Shown: positions 36,191 through 44,451 of the stretch, piece by piece
How positions within the stretch are numbered: position 1 is the first letter of the stretch
Layout: every line of letters starts with the position of its first letter
DNA from: an uncultured Eudoraea sp.
GTDB taxonomy: Bacteria; Bacteroidota; Bacteroidia; Flavobacteriales; Flavobacteriaceae
Assembly (NCBI RefSeq): GCF_947490415.1
Contig: NZ_CANLGX010000006.1
Span: 124,001-188,000, forward strand
Reading direction: 5' to 3'
DNA: 64,000 nt
The notes under the pieces: model-generated
Seen by the model: the letters and a program-made list of their open reading frames with translations, nothing else
Told to the model about the DNA's origin: nothing
The model's database searches: none
Translations under genes and position numbers: made by a program

Positions 36191-36842
36191 TTGGTTTTAC
36201 TTTAATCGGTCTTACCGAATTGGCACTTCTTTCGGGTTTCCATGCTTTTTTACCCACAAAAAATGCCATTACAGTCATCATCATACCCACAAACATGAAC
36301 CACGCACCTGTCGATGGCAAAGAGGTTACGTCAAAATTAAGCATTTTTACATGCCCAAAAAGTGGTGGTTTGTAGCTCACAGGAGTGCCGTCTGCGTTGG
36401 TGAGTTTCATTATAGCATTAGGATCTAAATTGGTGCCGTAATCTACCATCCATTCGTTAAAATCATACATACCCAGTACTCCTAAGATACTCATGAGTAC
36501 GAACCATCCCATAAACCATTTATAGCTAACTTTTTCAAAAAATCCCAACAGGCCTATCAATACACCTAAGGCTACCATTCCTCCAATGACCCATGGAAAG
36601 GTACTAAACTCCCACATATCCTCAGGTTTTGGTAGTGTACGCATGCCAATGTAGTGGTTAAGACCGTCAATGTTCTGAATATCAAATTCATCAACTCCCT
36701 TAATACCATCAATATATATATTCATTCCCAAAGGTTCCGGATATTGAGGTGCTCCGAGCATTATGTTCCAGAGCGGGAAAACATACAATCCCAAAAGAAA
36801 CAAAGGACCAATGATCATCAGGATACTTGCTTTTTTCATCAT
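36180..36842 (-). CDS. Membrane protein of the nos cluster, NosB-like by position and topology
   Basis: 220 residues with about four or five helices (7-28, 84-101, 108-125, 182-200) and a large loop (about 30-80) outside the membrane. No domain is recognised. In clade II nos clusters a membrane protein, NosB, usually sits right after nosZ, and this gene has that place and topology. The name is therefore an inference. It overlaps nosL by 11 bp and is separated from nosZ by a terminator-like hairpin. Confidence 0.6.
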   Translation of the reverse strand: MMKKASILMIIGPLFLLGLYVFPLWNIMLGAPQYPEPLGMNIYIDGIKGVDEFDIQNIDGLNHYIGMRTLPKPEDMWEFSTFPWVIGGMVALGVLIGLLGFFEKVSYKWFMGWFVLMSILGVLGMYDFNEWMVDYGTNLDPNAIMKLTNADGTPVSYKPPLFGHVKMLNFDVTSLPSTGAWFMFVGMMMTVMAFFVGKKAWKPERSANSVRPIKVKPNDK

Positions 36843-36850
36843 TTCTGCTT

Positions 36851-36871
36851 TTTGATTGTTTACAAATCAAA
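36851..36871. promoter_or_regulatory. Inverted repeat ahead of the NosB-like gene
   Basis: TTTGATT (36851-36857) and AATCAAA (36865-36871) form a 7-bp inverted repeat with a 7-nt spacer, 8 bp upstream of the ATG. The half-site distance differs from the TGAY-N4-RTCA boxes. It could be an operator or a hairpin near the start codon of the distal nos genes. Confidence 0.4.
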
Positions 36872-36901
36872 CGTGGCTTTGGAAGGATACTTTAATTTGT
36901 G

Positions 36902-36937
36902 AAAAAAGCGGGCAGGTCTTAGACACAGCCCGCTTTT
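36902..36937 (-). terminator. Terminator or attenuator downstream of nosZ
   Basis: On the minus strand AAAAGCGGGC (36928-36937) pairs perfectly with GCCCGCTTTT (36904-36913), and two further T follow (36902-36903). The 14-nt loop contains an additional GTCT/AGAC pair. It lies 33 bp after the nosZ stop and should end most transcripts, leaving the distal maturation genes at lower expression. Confidence 0.75.
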
Positions 36938-36970
36938 ATATGTGAAATAAAATTATTTACCAGAGTACTT

Positions 36971-38926
36971 TCATTCGCCTAAAGACCAGGAAAGGTCAAT
37001 ATTTGAATTAGCAGGAGATACTCTAACATAACCTTGCATTTCCTGGTGTAAAGCAGAACAAAAATCGGTACAGTAGAATGGCCATACCCCAACCTTTTTA
37101 GGTTCCCATAACGAGGTCTTGGTTTGCCCTGGCATTACTAGAATTTCGGAAGTCCCCTGACCAATTATGGAGAAACCATGTGGTACGTCAAAATCTTGCT
37201 CGTGGTTGGTGATATGGAAATAAACCTTATCCCCTACTTTGATACCCTCAATATTGTCTGGAGTAAAATGACTTCTGATAGTAGACATATAAATATGTAC
37301 TTCATTCCCATTGCGTTCTACACGTGCATCATCAACACCCATAGTGGCATATTTATGCTTATTTTCATCCAATCGATAGATCTTTTTCGAATTTGATGCT
37401 AACAACTCGGCAGGGCAACCAGCAGCATAATGCGGTTCACCGTGGGTTGGGAAATCATAAATCAATTCCATTTTTTCCCCTGAAATATCATAAATCTGAG
37501 CAGAGTGCTCCATTTCAGGACCAGTAGGAAGATACCTGTCTTTGGTAATCTTGTTCATAGCAACAACATACTTCCCGAAAGGCTTTCTTGAATTTCCACC
37601 CGGAATCATCAAATGTCCTACAGAATAGTAAGTCGGTTTTCTATCGACAACCTCCCAGGTTCCCACTTTCCATTTTACCACTTCTGAGGAAATAAAGAAG
37701 GTAGTATAAGCATTCCCCTTGTCATCGAATTCGGTATGAAGTGGGCCTAAACCTCCACTTTTTACTGTACCTGCTAAGACCTCCTCAAATTTGAGAATAG
37801 GAATACCATAAGCCTCTCCATCAAATTTTTCTGCTTCGATTGCGGCCAACATTTTATCAAACGAATGTACCGTAATGTCTGCAGACAGTTTTCCGCTACC
37901 AATAATATATTCTCCCGTTGGATCTACATCACAGCCGTGTGGTGATTTAGGTGTGGGCAGGAAGTACAAAGCTCCGGGTACTTTGGTTGGATCTACCGTA
38001 ACTACCTCTTTTATCATGGTAGAAGTCCCTGTATGGGTTTCCTCGTCATAGACATTGTGCGCATAGTTGGCAGGCATTTTAGTCCCGCCACCATTTTTAA
38101 CATACTCCTCTATTTTCTTCCAGTTTACAGCAGCGATAAAATCCTTATCATTTTGCGAAGCCATAACTTCTAATAGAGAATTGGCCTCTTCGGTGTTATA
38201 CGTTGAAAAGAAGAACCATCCATGAGATTTTCCACGACCGGGATGCGAAAGGTCATAATTGAAACCTGGCATCAATATCTGGAATTCCAGATTTAATCGG
38301 CCGTTATCAGGCGCAACACTAATAAAAGATAAAGCGCCTTTAAAATTTCCCTTGTATTCATTAATGGGCATATCGCGCTGTGGCACGGGCACTGAGAAGC
38401 GTGTGCCAGCTACGACATACTCCGTGTTTTCCGTAATAAATGACGAACTGTGGTTACCTGCACTGTTTGGAACCTCAATAATCTCTTCGGTCTCAAAAGT
38501 ACTCAAACTTACCCTTGCTATACGGGGAGTATTGTTCCCATTTACAAAAATCCATCGACCATCCAATTCACCATTAGTTTGTGAAATATCAGGGTGATGT
38601 AAATCATCCCAAGGAACGAATCCAAAAGAAGTGTTCAGCATCGGTTTGGTTTCTTCCGAATAACCATATCCCGAAGTCGGGAATTGTGAGAATACGGGGA
38701 TTTCCTTGAACATTCTCCCTGAGGGAAGTCCATATACCGTAAGGTTTCCGCTATAACCTCCAGAAAGGAAAGCGTAGAATTCGTCTTGTTCACCAGGAGC
38801 TACATACACTTTTTCAGCAGCGCTTGATGATAAAGCCCCATTTGATTTCTGAGATTGATTGTTGCAGCTGCTTAAGGTAATTCCTAACCCAAAGAGGACA
38901 CAAATTAAATAGCTTAAATTTTTCAT
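36971..38926 (-). CDS. nosZ: Nitrous-oxide reductase, Sec-dependent clade II type
   Basis: 651 residues. The N-terminus is a Sec lipoprotein signal (LSSC, Cys21), not a Tat signal, which marks clade II. A seven-bladed propeller supplies CuZ histidines in DLHHPDIS, HPGRGKSHGW, SPHGCDVDPTG, GPLHTEFDD and GEPHYAAGC. The C-terminal cupredoxin domain has the CuA ligands C-x3-C-x3-H-x2-M in YCTDFCSALHQEMQGY and an upstream His in VPHGFS. It reduces nitrous oxide to dinitrogen in the periplasm. Confidence 0.97.
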   Translation of the reverse strand: MKNLSYLICVLFGLGITLSSCNNQSQKSNGALSSSAAEKVYVAPGEQDEFYAFLSGGYSGNLTVYGLPSGRMFKEIPVFSQFPTSGYGYSEETKPMLNTSFGFVPWDDLHHPDISQTNGELDGRWIFVNGNNTPRIARVSLSTFETEEIIEVPNSAGNHSSSFITENTEYVVAGTRFSVPVPQRDMPINEYKGNFKGALSFISVAPDNGRLNLEFQILMPGFNYDLSHPGRGKSHGWFFFSTYNTEEANSLLEVMASQNDKDFIAAVNWKKIEEYVKNGGGTKMPANYAHNVYDEETHTGTSTMIKEVVTVDPTKVPGALYFLPTPKSPHGCDVDPTGEYIIGSGKLSADITVHSFDKMLAAIEAEKFDGEAYGIPILKFEEVLAGTVKSGGLGPLHTEFDDKGNAYTTFFISSEVVKWKVGTWEVVDRKPTYYSVGHLMIPGGNSRKPFGKYVVAMNKITKDRYLPTGPEMEHSAQIYDISGEKMELIYDFPTHGEPHYAAGCPAELLASNSKKIYRLDENKHKYATMGVDDARVERNGNEVHIYMSTIRSHFTPDNIEGIKVGDKVYFHITNHEQDFDVPHGFSIIGQGTSEILVMPGQTKTSLWEPKKVGVWPFYCTDFCSALHQEMQGYVRVSPANSNIDLSWSLGE

Positions 38927-38959
38927 TGTTTTATTTTTAGTTTTAATTGATTAATGTTT

Positions 38960-39541
38960 TTATTCTTCCGGTGGTAACATTACCTTGTCTACCACATGAA
39001 CAATTCCGTTACCTGCCTTAACACTGCCTATAATTTTAGCACCTCCAACAAAAACATCATCCCCTTCAACAACAATCATTACATTTTGATCATTGGCCTG
39101 CCCTAATTTTTTAAACTTCTTTAGAAAATCTTTAGAATAATTTCCAGGCGTAACATGATATTTTAAGATATTGGCCAACGCCTCTTTATTTTCCGGCTTT
39201 AACAAGTTGTCAACCGTTCCTTCAGGTAGTGCAGCAAAGGCTTCATTAGTAGGTGCAAATACCATTAACGGACCAGCATTTACCAAAACATTTTCAAGGT
39301 CAGCAGCTTGTACAGCCGCAACCAGCGTTGTATGATCCGGAGAACCAATAGCAATCTGTAGTACATTAGGAGTTGATCCGTCATCTTCAATAAAGGCCTG
39401 GCCACGTTCTTTATCTTCTTCAGTTGTTGGTGTTGTTGAAGAAGTTGTTCCTTCTATTTTAGCTTCATTTTTACAACCGACAAATAAAATCAGCATAAAA
39501 AATGAACCAACAAGTAGTCTTAATTTAGTAATTGTTTTCAT
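38960..39541 (-). CDS. Fasciclin-domain lipoprotein of the nos operon
   Basis: 193 residues. The signal ends in a LFVGC lipobox (Cys23). A Thr/Ser linker (about 30-45) leads to one fasciclin (FAS1) domain with the H1 box GPLMVFAPTNEAFAALP and the H2-like IIGSVKAGNGIVHVVDKVMLPP. FAS1 domains mediate adhesion or protein contact. Here the gene is placed between the cytochrome c and nosZ genes, so a scaffold role for the electron-transfer partners is possible, but this is inference. Confidence 0.88.
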   Translation of the reverse strand: MKTITKLRLLVGSFFMLILFVGCKNEAKIEGTTSSTTPTTEEDKERGQAFIEDDGSTPNVLQIAIGSPDHTTLVAAVQAADLENVLVNAGPLMVFAPTNEAFAALPEGTVDNLLKPENKEALANILKYHVTPGNYSKDFLKKFKKLGQANDQNVMIVVEGDDVFVGGAKIIGSVKAGNGIVHVVDKVMLPPEE

Positions 39542-39552
39542 ATGATTGTTTG

Positions 39553-40059
39553 TTATAAAGTTCTAAAATACTCCAGCACAGCCCTTGCTTGTTCTTCAGT
39601 AAGACCTTGATTCGCCATTGGGGATCCATTGAACTCTAGCAACAAATCTTTCGCCAATGGATCTTCTTTTACCATCTGATCAGGATTAAGAATCATGTTC
39701 ATAACCCATTCCGGTGTACGTCTTTCAAGGATGCCGTTAGGGGCCGGGCCAATAAATTTTTTGCCTATTCTATGGCATGCCAGGCACATTTGGTCATACA
39801 CCTCTTTTCCAGTTACAGCCATTGCCTGGTCTATTTCCGGATTTAAGGTTAGTGAAGTCACTGGGCCAATACCCTTGTTGTCCAGATCAACGCGCTCCGA
39901 TGCTTTTGTAGCAGAAGTTTCGGGAGGTGTGACGGGCTGTTCAGTGTCTGTTTTTTGCCTGGTAACACTAAAACCCTCTTTTTTCTTTTCTTCTTTTCCC
40001 CCACAGCTTATCATTAAAAGTGCAAAAAGGAATACGGTAATTTCATTAAGTTTTTTCAT
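39553..40059 (-). CDS. Mono-haem cytochrome c lipoprotein, first gene of the nos operon
   Basis: 168 residues. Lipoprotein signal ending in LMISC (Cys19), a charged Lys/Glu and Pro linker to about residue 75, then a class I cytochrome c domain with C92-x2-C95-H96 and a likely axial Met in GSPMANQGLT. It is the first gene after the box at 40116. It is a good candidate for the electron donor to NosZ. Gaps to the fasciclin gene and from there to nosZ are 11 and 33 bp. Confidence 0.9.
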   Translation of the reverse strand: MKKLNEITVFLFALLMISCGGKEEKKKEGFSVTRQKTDTEQPVTPPETSATKASERVDLDNKGIGPVTSLTLNPEIDQAMAVTGKEVYDQMCLACHRIGKKFIGPAPNGILERRTPEWVMNMILNPDQMVKEDPLAKDLLLEFNGSPMANQGLTEEQARAVLEYFRTL

Positions 40060-40084
40060 TCTATGATAGTTGTCAATTAATTTT

Positions 40085-40127
40085 CAAAAATAAAAGGAGA
40101 AAGAAAGAAAAAACATGATATTAATCA
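40085..40127 (-). promoter_or_regulatory. Crp/Fnr-type box and -7 element of the nos operon
   Basis: TGATATTAATCA (40116-40127) fits TGAY-N4-RTCA, with flanking A and T extending the symmetry. On the minus strand TATTTTTG (40085-40092) is an exact TAnnTTTG and begins 29.5 bp from the box centre. The leader to the cytochrome c ATG at 40059 would be about 19 nt. The box lies between divergent promoters and might also affect the rrf2 gene. Confidence 0.7.
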
Positions 40128-40182
40128 TATTAAGGACAATAATATCTTTTTATCATTATATATTAATTTAATATTTCAAAAT

Positions 40183-40614
40183 ATGCTCTCAAATTCTTCA
40201 AAATATGCCCTAAAAGCAGTCTTATATCTCGCGCTACATACCGATGAGAATAATAAAATGATGGTAAAGGATATTAGTGAAAGAATAAACCTTCCAAAAG
40301 CTTATATAGCCAAATTATTACAAGAACTTTCCAAGCGCAAAATTATCTCTTCCACCAGGGGCCCTAAAGGGGGGTTCTACGTTACTCCATCTAATAAAAA
40401 TGAAACTGTAATGCAAATAATAGAGGTTATAGATGGTAAAAAAAGGATGGAAACCTGTATGCTGGGTTTAGAAGACTGCAATGAGCAAAAACCATGTCCG
40501 ATCCACAGATTAATAAGTCCTTCAAGATCAAAAATGATTACACTACTGGAAAATAAAACCATAAATGACCTGGCGAAGGATTTAGAATTAAACAAAACTT
40601 TTTTACCTGTCTGA
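40183..40614 (+). CDS. Rrf2 family transcriptional regulator with three cluster cysteines
   Basis: 143 residues. A winged helix of Rrf2 type (about 1-80) contains LPKAYIAKLLQELSKRKII and STRGPKGGFYV. Three Cys follow in the spacing C-x6-C-x5-C (ETCMLGLEDCNEQKPCPIH), as in the Fe-S cluster loops of IscR, NsrR and RsrR. Divergent to the nos operon, it is a likely sensor of nitric oxide, iron-sulfur status or redox state that acts on nos, possibly repressing it. No NosR is present in the window. Confidence 0.88.
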   Translation: MLSNSSKYALKAVLYLALHTDENNKMMVKDISERINLPKAYIAKLLQELSKRKIISSTRGPKGGFYVTPSNKNETVMQIIEVIDGKKRMETCMLGLEDCNEQKPCPIHRLISPSRSKMITLLENKTINDLAKDLELNKTFLPV

Positions 40615-40622
40615 TTAACTTC

Positions 40623-40691
40623 TTGGAGTACTTCTTAAAAAAGTGTAATTTAAACTTCTTTAAAAAGAAAGTATCAACCTTAGTACTCCAA
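40623..40691. repeat. 10-bp inverted repeat just before the Tat oxidoreductase start
   Basis: TTGGAGTACT (40623-40632) and AGTACTCCAA (40682-40691) are perfect reverse complements separated by 49 bp. Each arm contains the palindrome AGTACT. The second arm ends one base before the ATG at 40693. It could be two operator half-sites or sites for DNA looping, or a long 5' UTR stem that hides the translation start. Confidence 0.55.
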
Positions 40692-40692
40692 C

Positions 40693-42084
40693 ATGAAAAA
40701 GAATCAATCAAGAAGGTCATTCTTAAGACGGGCCGGTTTAGGCGCAGCTGCAATTTCCACAGCACCACAAATTTTAGCTTCCTCTTATCATCAAAAACTA
40801 GTACTTAACAGAACCTATGAAGAAAATACCTTTGCTATAAATGATCAGATAAATCTGGCGCTAATAGGATCCGGTATCCAAGGAATATATGACACCACAG
40901 CCGCATTAAAAGTTAAAGGTGTTAAACTTGTAGCCGCTTGTGATCTTTATTTAGGCAGGTTAGACAGGGCTAAAGAACTTTGGGGAGAGGATATAGCTGT
41001 TACCAGAGATTACAGAGAGATCCTTAACCGGAGTGATGTTGATGCCGTTATTGTAGCGGTCCCTGATCACTGGCATAAAAAAATCACAATTGAGGCCATG
41101 AAAGCAGGAAAAGCTGTCTACTGTGAAAAACCAATGGTGCAAAATTTCGTAGATGGCCATGAAATTATAAAAGTTCAAAAAGATACCGGTGCGCTTTGCC
41201 AGGTAGGAAGCCAGGGGATGTCCTCTTTAGGAAACGAAAAAGCAAGGCTTCTTTATGAAGATGGTGCAATTGGTGACCTGGTGCTTCTGGATATGTATAA
41301 CGACAGATATTCTGCGGAAGGGGCCTGGCAATATCCTATTCCTCCTGATGCCGATCCAAATACAGTAGATTTTGATACCTTCCTGGGAACAGCTCCACAA
41401 GTCCCATTTGATTCTACACGTTTTTTTAGATGGCGGAATTACAGGGATTATGGAACCGGCGTGGCCGGAGATCTGTTTGTTCATGCATTTTCCACATTAA
41501 ATTATATCATCAGTTCAAAAGGACCATCCCGGGCACTTTCTACAGGTGGTTTGCGCTACTGGAAGGACGGGCGCGATGTTCCTGATGTTACATTAACCTT
41601 TTACGATTATCCCAAAACTGAAACGCATGCCGCTTTTAACGCCTCATTCAGGGTGAATTTTATTGCAGGATCTGGTGGCGGAGGAGGCTTCAGGCTGGTA
41701 GGAACAGAAGGAGTTATGGAGGTAGGCTCAAATTCTGTAAAACTTGTACGCACCAAATTGGGAAGGACCCCTGGTAATTATTCCATGATTGCTTATACGG
41801 AAGAAACTCAAAAGAAAATCAGAGCAGAATATGCCTCTAAAAACCAGGAAAACAGAGAATCTGCGTTGAATATTGGGGAAACACTTTGGGAAGCGCCAGA
41901 CGACTACAAAGGAGGTCACTATGACCATTTTTTTAATTTCTTCCAGGCAATCCGTGGCAAGAACACAATAATACAAGACCCTAATTTTGGCCTTAGGGCA
42001 GCAGGAGCTGCTTTGCTGGCAAATGAAAGCTATTATAAGAACAAACCGGTTAACTGGGACCCTGTTGGAATGAAACTAACCTAA
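40693..42084 (+). CDS. Tat-exported Gfo/Idh/MocA family oxidoreductase
   Basis: 463 residues. A Tat signal (SRRSFLRRAG) and hydrophobic stretch cover residues 1-32. The Rossmann domain has LIGSGIQGIY, DAVIVAVPDHWHKKI and the family EKP motif (AVYCEKPMVQ), then the C-terminal alpha/beta domain with the GTGVAGDLFVHAF block. The family oxidises or epimerises sugars with tightly bound NAD(P), and exported forms must carry cofactor folded in. It is followed 10 bp later by a PIG-L gene. Confidence 0.88.
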   Translation: MKKNQSRRSFLRRAGLGAAAISTAPQILASSYHQKLVLNRTYEENTFAINDQINLALIGSGIQGIYDTTAALKVKGVKLVAACDLYLGRLDRAKELWGEDIAVTRDYREILNRSDVDAVIVAVPDHWHKKITIEAMKAGKAVYCEKPMVQNFVDGHEIIKVQKDTGALCQVGSQGMSSLGNEKARLLYEDGAIGDLVLLDMYNDRYSAEGAWQYPIPPDADPNTVDFDTFLGTAPQVPFDSTRFFRWRNYRDYGTGVAGDLFVHAFSTLNYIISSKGPSRALSTGGLRYWKDGRDVPDVTLTFYDYPKTETHAAFNASFRVNFIAGSGGGGGFRLVGTEGVMEVGSNSVKLVRTKLGRTPGNYSMIAYTEETQKKIRAEYASKNQENRESALNIGETLWEAPDDYKGGHYDHFFNFFQAIRGKNTIIQDPNFGLRAAGAALLANESYYKNKPVNWDPVGMKLT

Positions 42085-42094
42085 ACCGCAAATT

Positions 42095-42967
42095 ATGAAA
42101 AGTCTGCTTCTTACTTTTATTTTATTATTTACCTTCCATTTATGTAATGCTCAAACCAGTACTGTAAATGTCATTGTATTTGGTGCCCACCCGGATGATT
42201 GCGATTCAGATGCCGGTGGGACAGCTATTCTACTGGCAAGGATGGGTCATAGGGTAAAATTTGTTTCTCTTACCAATGGGGATGCCGGACATTATAACAA
42301 AGGTGGTGGTACATTGGCAAAAATCAGGTTTGCCGAAGCCGAAGAAGCCGGAAAACGTTTTGGGGTAGAATATACAGTTTTGGATAACCACGACGGGGAA
42401 CTAATGCCTACGCTGGAAAACAGGTTGAAGGTCATCCGTGAGATCCGTAAATGGAATGCGGATGTAGTAATAGCCCCCAGGCCAAATGACTACCACCCTG
42501 ATCATCGCTATACAGGTATCCTGGTTCAGGATGCGGCTTATATGGTTATTGTACCAAATGTTGCCGCCGATACTCCCCCTCTAAAAAAGAATCCTGTTTT
42601 TTTGTATTCTGAAGATCGCTTTCAACGTCCAAACCCATTTAAGCCGGATATTGTTGTGGCTATTGATGCTGTTTTTGATCAGAAAATTTACGCCCTGGCA
42701 GCGCATGAATCACAATTTTTTGAATGGCTTCCCTGGACATCAGGAAATCTGGAGAAGGTTCCGATAGGAGAACAGGAACGACTTAAAATGCTGGCGAACT
42801 GGCGATCAAATGCACCCAATAAAGCGGCATTAGCCGCTCTTAAAAAATGGTATGGTGATAAAGCCTCCGAAATAAAACATGTAGAGAGTTTTGAAATTTG
42901 TGAATACGGAAATCAACCGACAGATGAGGAATTAAGAAAGTTGTTTCCTATGCTCCAAAAAAATTAG
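42095..42967 (+). CDS. Secreted PIG-L family deacetylase
   Basis: 290 residues. Sec signal MKSLLLTFILLFTFHLCNAQ. Zinc site AHPDD (GAHPDDCDSDAGG, residues about 30-42) with the third ligand in YHPDHRYTG. The family removes N-acetyl groups from sugars or handles similar amides or conjugates. With the Tat oxidoreductase it may act on an amino sugar, but the substrate is not shown. It converges with the enolase-superfamily gene, with 8 bp between their stop codons. Confidence 0.88.
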   Translation: MKSLLLTFILLFTFHLCNAQTSTVNVIVFGAHPDDCDSDAGGTAILLARMGHRVKFVSLTNGDAGHYNKGGGTLAKIRFAEAEEAGKRFGVEYTVLDNHDGELMPTLENRLKVIREIRKWNADVVIAPRPNDYHPDHRYTGILVQDAAYMVIVPNVAADTPPLKKNPVFLYSEDRFQRPNPFKPDIVVAIDAVFDQKIYALAAHESQFFEWLPWTSGNLEKVPIGEQERLKMLANWRSNAPNKAALAALKKWYGDKASEIKHVESFEICEYGNQPTDEELRKLFPMLQKN

Positions 42968-42975
42968 CAAAGCAC

Positions 42976-44406
42976 TTAGCTCCATAGTCTGTCCCACGCA
43001 CGGATCTTGTCCCATTCAGGGGTAGGTGCAAATAATTTTTCCCCTTTGATCAGGTGTTTTTTAACTACTTCTTCGTTCAATTCCACACCTATACCCGGTT
43101 TTTCAGGAACTGTCACATAACCATCCTTTACAATAGGTCCTTCGAATCCAGTAACCAAGTTCTCCCAGTCGTTTTTATCCACTGCATGATGTTCCAGCCA
43201 CATAAAATTTTCCGTAGCTGCAGCACTGTGTACACATCCAATAAAAGATATGGGGCCCGCTGCATGATGATGCATAAAACCAATTCCATGTCTTGAAGCA
43301 AAATCACCTATTTTTTTGGTTTCTAATATGCCCCCTGCAGTATTTGGGTCGGGATGGACAATATCTACAGATCTGGTTTTGATAAGTTCTTCAAAGCCTC
43401 CCTCGAGGCCGTAAATATCTTCCCCGGTTTGGGTAGGCGTGGTGGAAGATTGCGTAATTTCTTTCCATTGTTCTGTGTATTGCCATGGGATAATATCTTC
43501 TATATAAGCCAAATTATAAGGTTCTGTTGCCCTGGCAATTTTGATAGCCTCGTTCACCCCAAAATGACCCCAATGATCCGTGCCCATAGGAATGTCATAA
43601 CCTATTTTAGAACGCATTACATCAAGGTACTCCATTAATAAATCTATACCCTTATCAGTGATCTGAACCCGGGTAAATGGATGTTTGGTTAGATTATAGG
43701 ACCGGTATTCATAGCGATAAGGATTATAGTCCGCATCCGGAGAATTGATTATTGCTCCGGGGATGTCTTTAATTAGGTTAATGCCAATATCCATCTTAAG
43801 TGCCGTATACCCCTGATCAATTCTGGCCTGCATTCTATTGGCATATTCATTGGCATCTTTGGAAACTGTTGTATCACAATATAGCCTAACTTTATCCCTG
43901 TACTTCCCTCCCAGCATTTGGTAAACCGGGACATTATAGGCTTTCCCGGCAAGGTCCCAAAGCGCCATCTCCACAGCTGATACTCCACCTCCCTGACGTC
44001 CGTGAAATCCAAATTGTTTTATAATTCCAAACAAGCGTTCCACATTGCAAGGGTTTTCCCCTAAAATCCTACTTTTTAAAAACAAAGCGTATTCTTTTGC
44101 TGCGCCATCTCTAACATCTCCATGGCCTACAATACCCTGGTTTGTATAAATCCTTACTATTGGGGTCCTGAATGCAACATCTCCTCCAATTTCGGCAATT
44201 CGCATATCTGTAATTTTCAGGGTAGACGGACTTGAGTTTCTATTTACATTTTGGGATACGTAGGAAAGTTGCTCATTGGCTGAAGCTGCCGTTAATCCTG
44301 CCAGACTTAATCCGCCCAAACCTACTTTCTTTATAAAAGAACGCCTGCCTTTAGTATCATTTTGTATTTCCTTATCCCTGGGGTTTTCTTTTTTATTGGT
44401 GTACAT
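42976..44406 (-). CDS. Tat-exported enolase-superfamily enzyme (mandelate racemase/muconate lactonizing type)
   Basis: 476 residues. The Tat signal is GRRSFIKKVG at about 20-29. The barrel carries a KxD-type motif (ALKMDIG), metal ligands in GTDHWGH, YIEDIIP and TGEDIYG, and the HHHAAGP block near the end, as in acid-sugar dehydratases of this superfamily. A dehydratase acting on an aldonic or uronic acid is the best guess. Export of such an enzyme is unusual. It is 45 bp after the RraA-like gene in the same direction. Confidence 0.85.
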   Translation of the reverse strand: MYTNKKENPRDKEIQNDTKGRRSFIKKVGLGGLSLAGLTAASANEQLSYVSQNVNRNSSPSTLKITDMRIAEIGGDVAFRTPIVRIYTNQGIVGHGDVRDGAAKEYALFLKSRILGENPCNVERLFGIIKQFGFHGRQGGGVSAVEMALWDLAGKAYNVPVYQMLGGKYRDKVRLYCDTTVSKDANEYANRMQARIDQGYTALKMDIGINLIKDIPGAIINSPDADYNPYRYEYRSYNLTKHPFTRVQITDKGIDLLMEYLDVMRSKIGYDIPMGTDHWGHFGVNEAIKIARATEPYNLAYIEDIIPWQYTEQWKEITQSSTTPTQTGEDIYGLEGGFEELIKTRSVDIVHPDPNTAGGILETKKIGDFASRHGIGFMHHHAAGPISFIGCVHSAAATENFMWLEHHAVDKNDWENLVTGFEGPIVKDGYVTVPEKPGIGVELNEEVVKKHLIKGEKLFAPTPEWDKIRAWDRLWS

Positions 44407-44451
44407 ATTTAGTTGGGTTTGAAGGGTTATTGAAATAGAAATTTAAAAGAC

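Noticed and set aside
38259-38597. Plus-strand frame of 112 codons over nosZ
   Set aside because: It is fully antisense to nosZ and shows no domain. The nosZ reading is certain.
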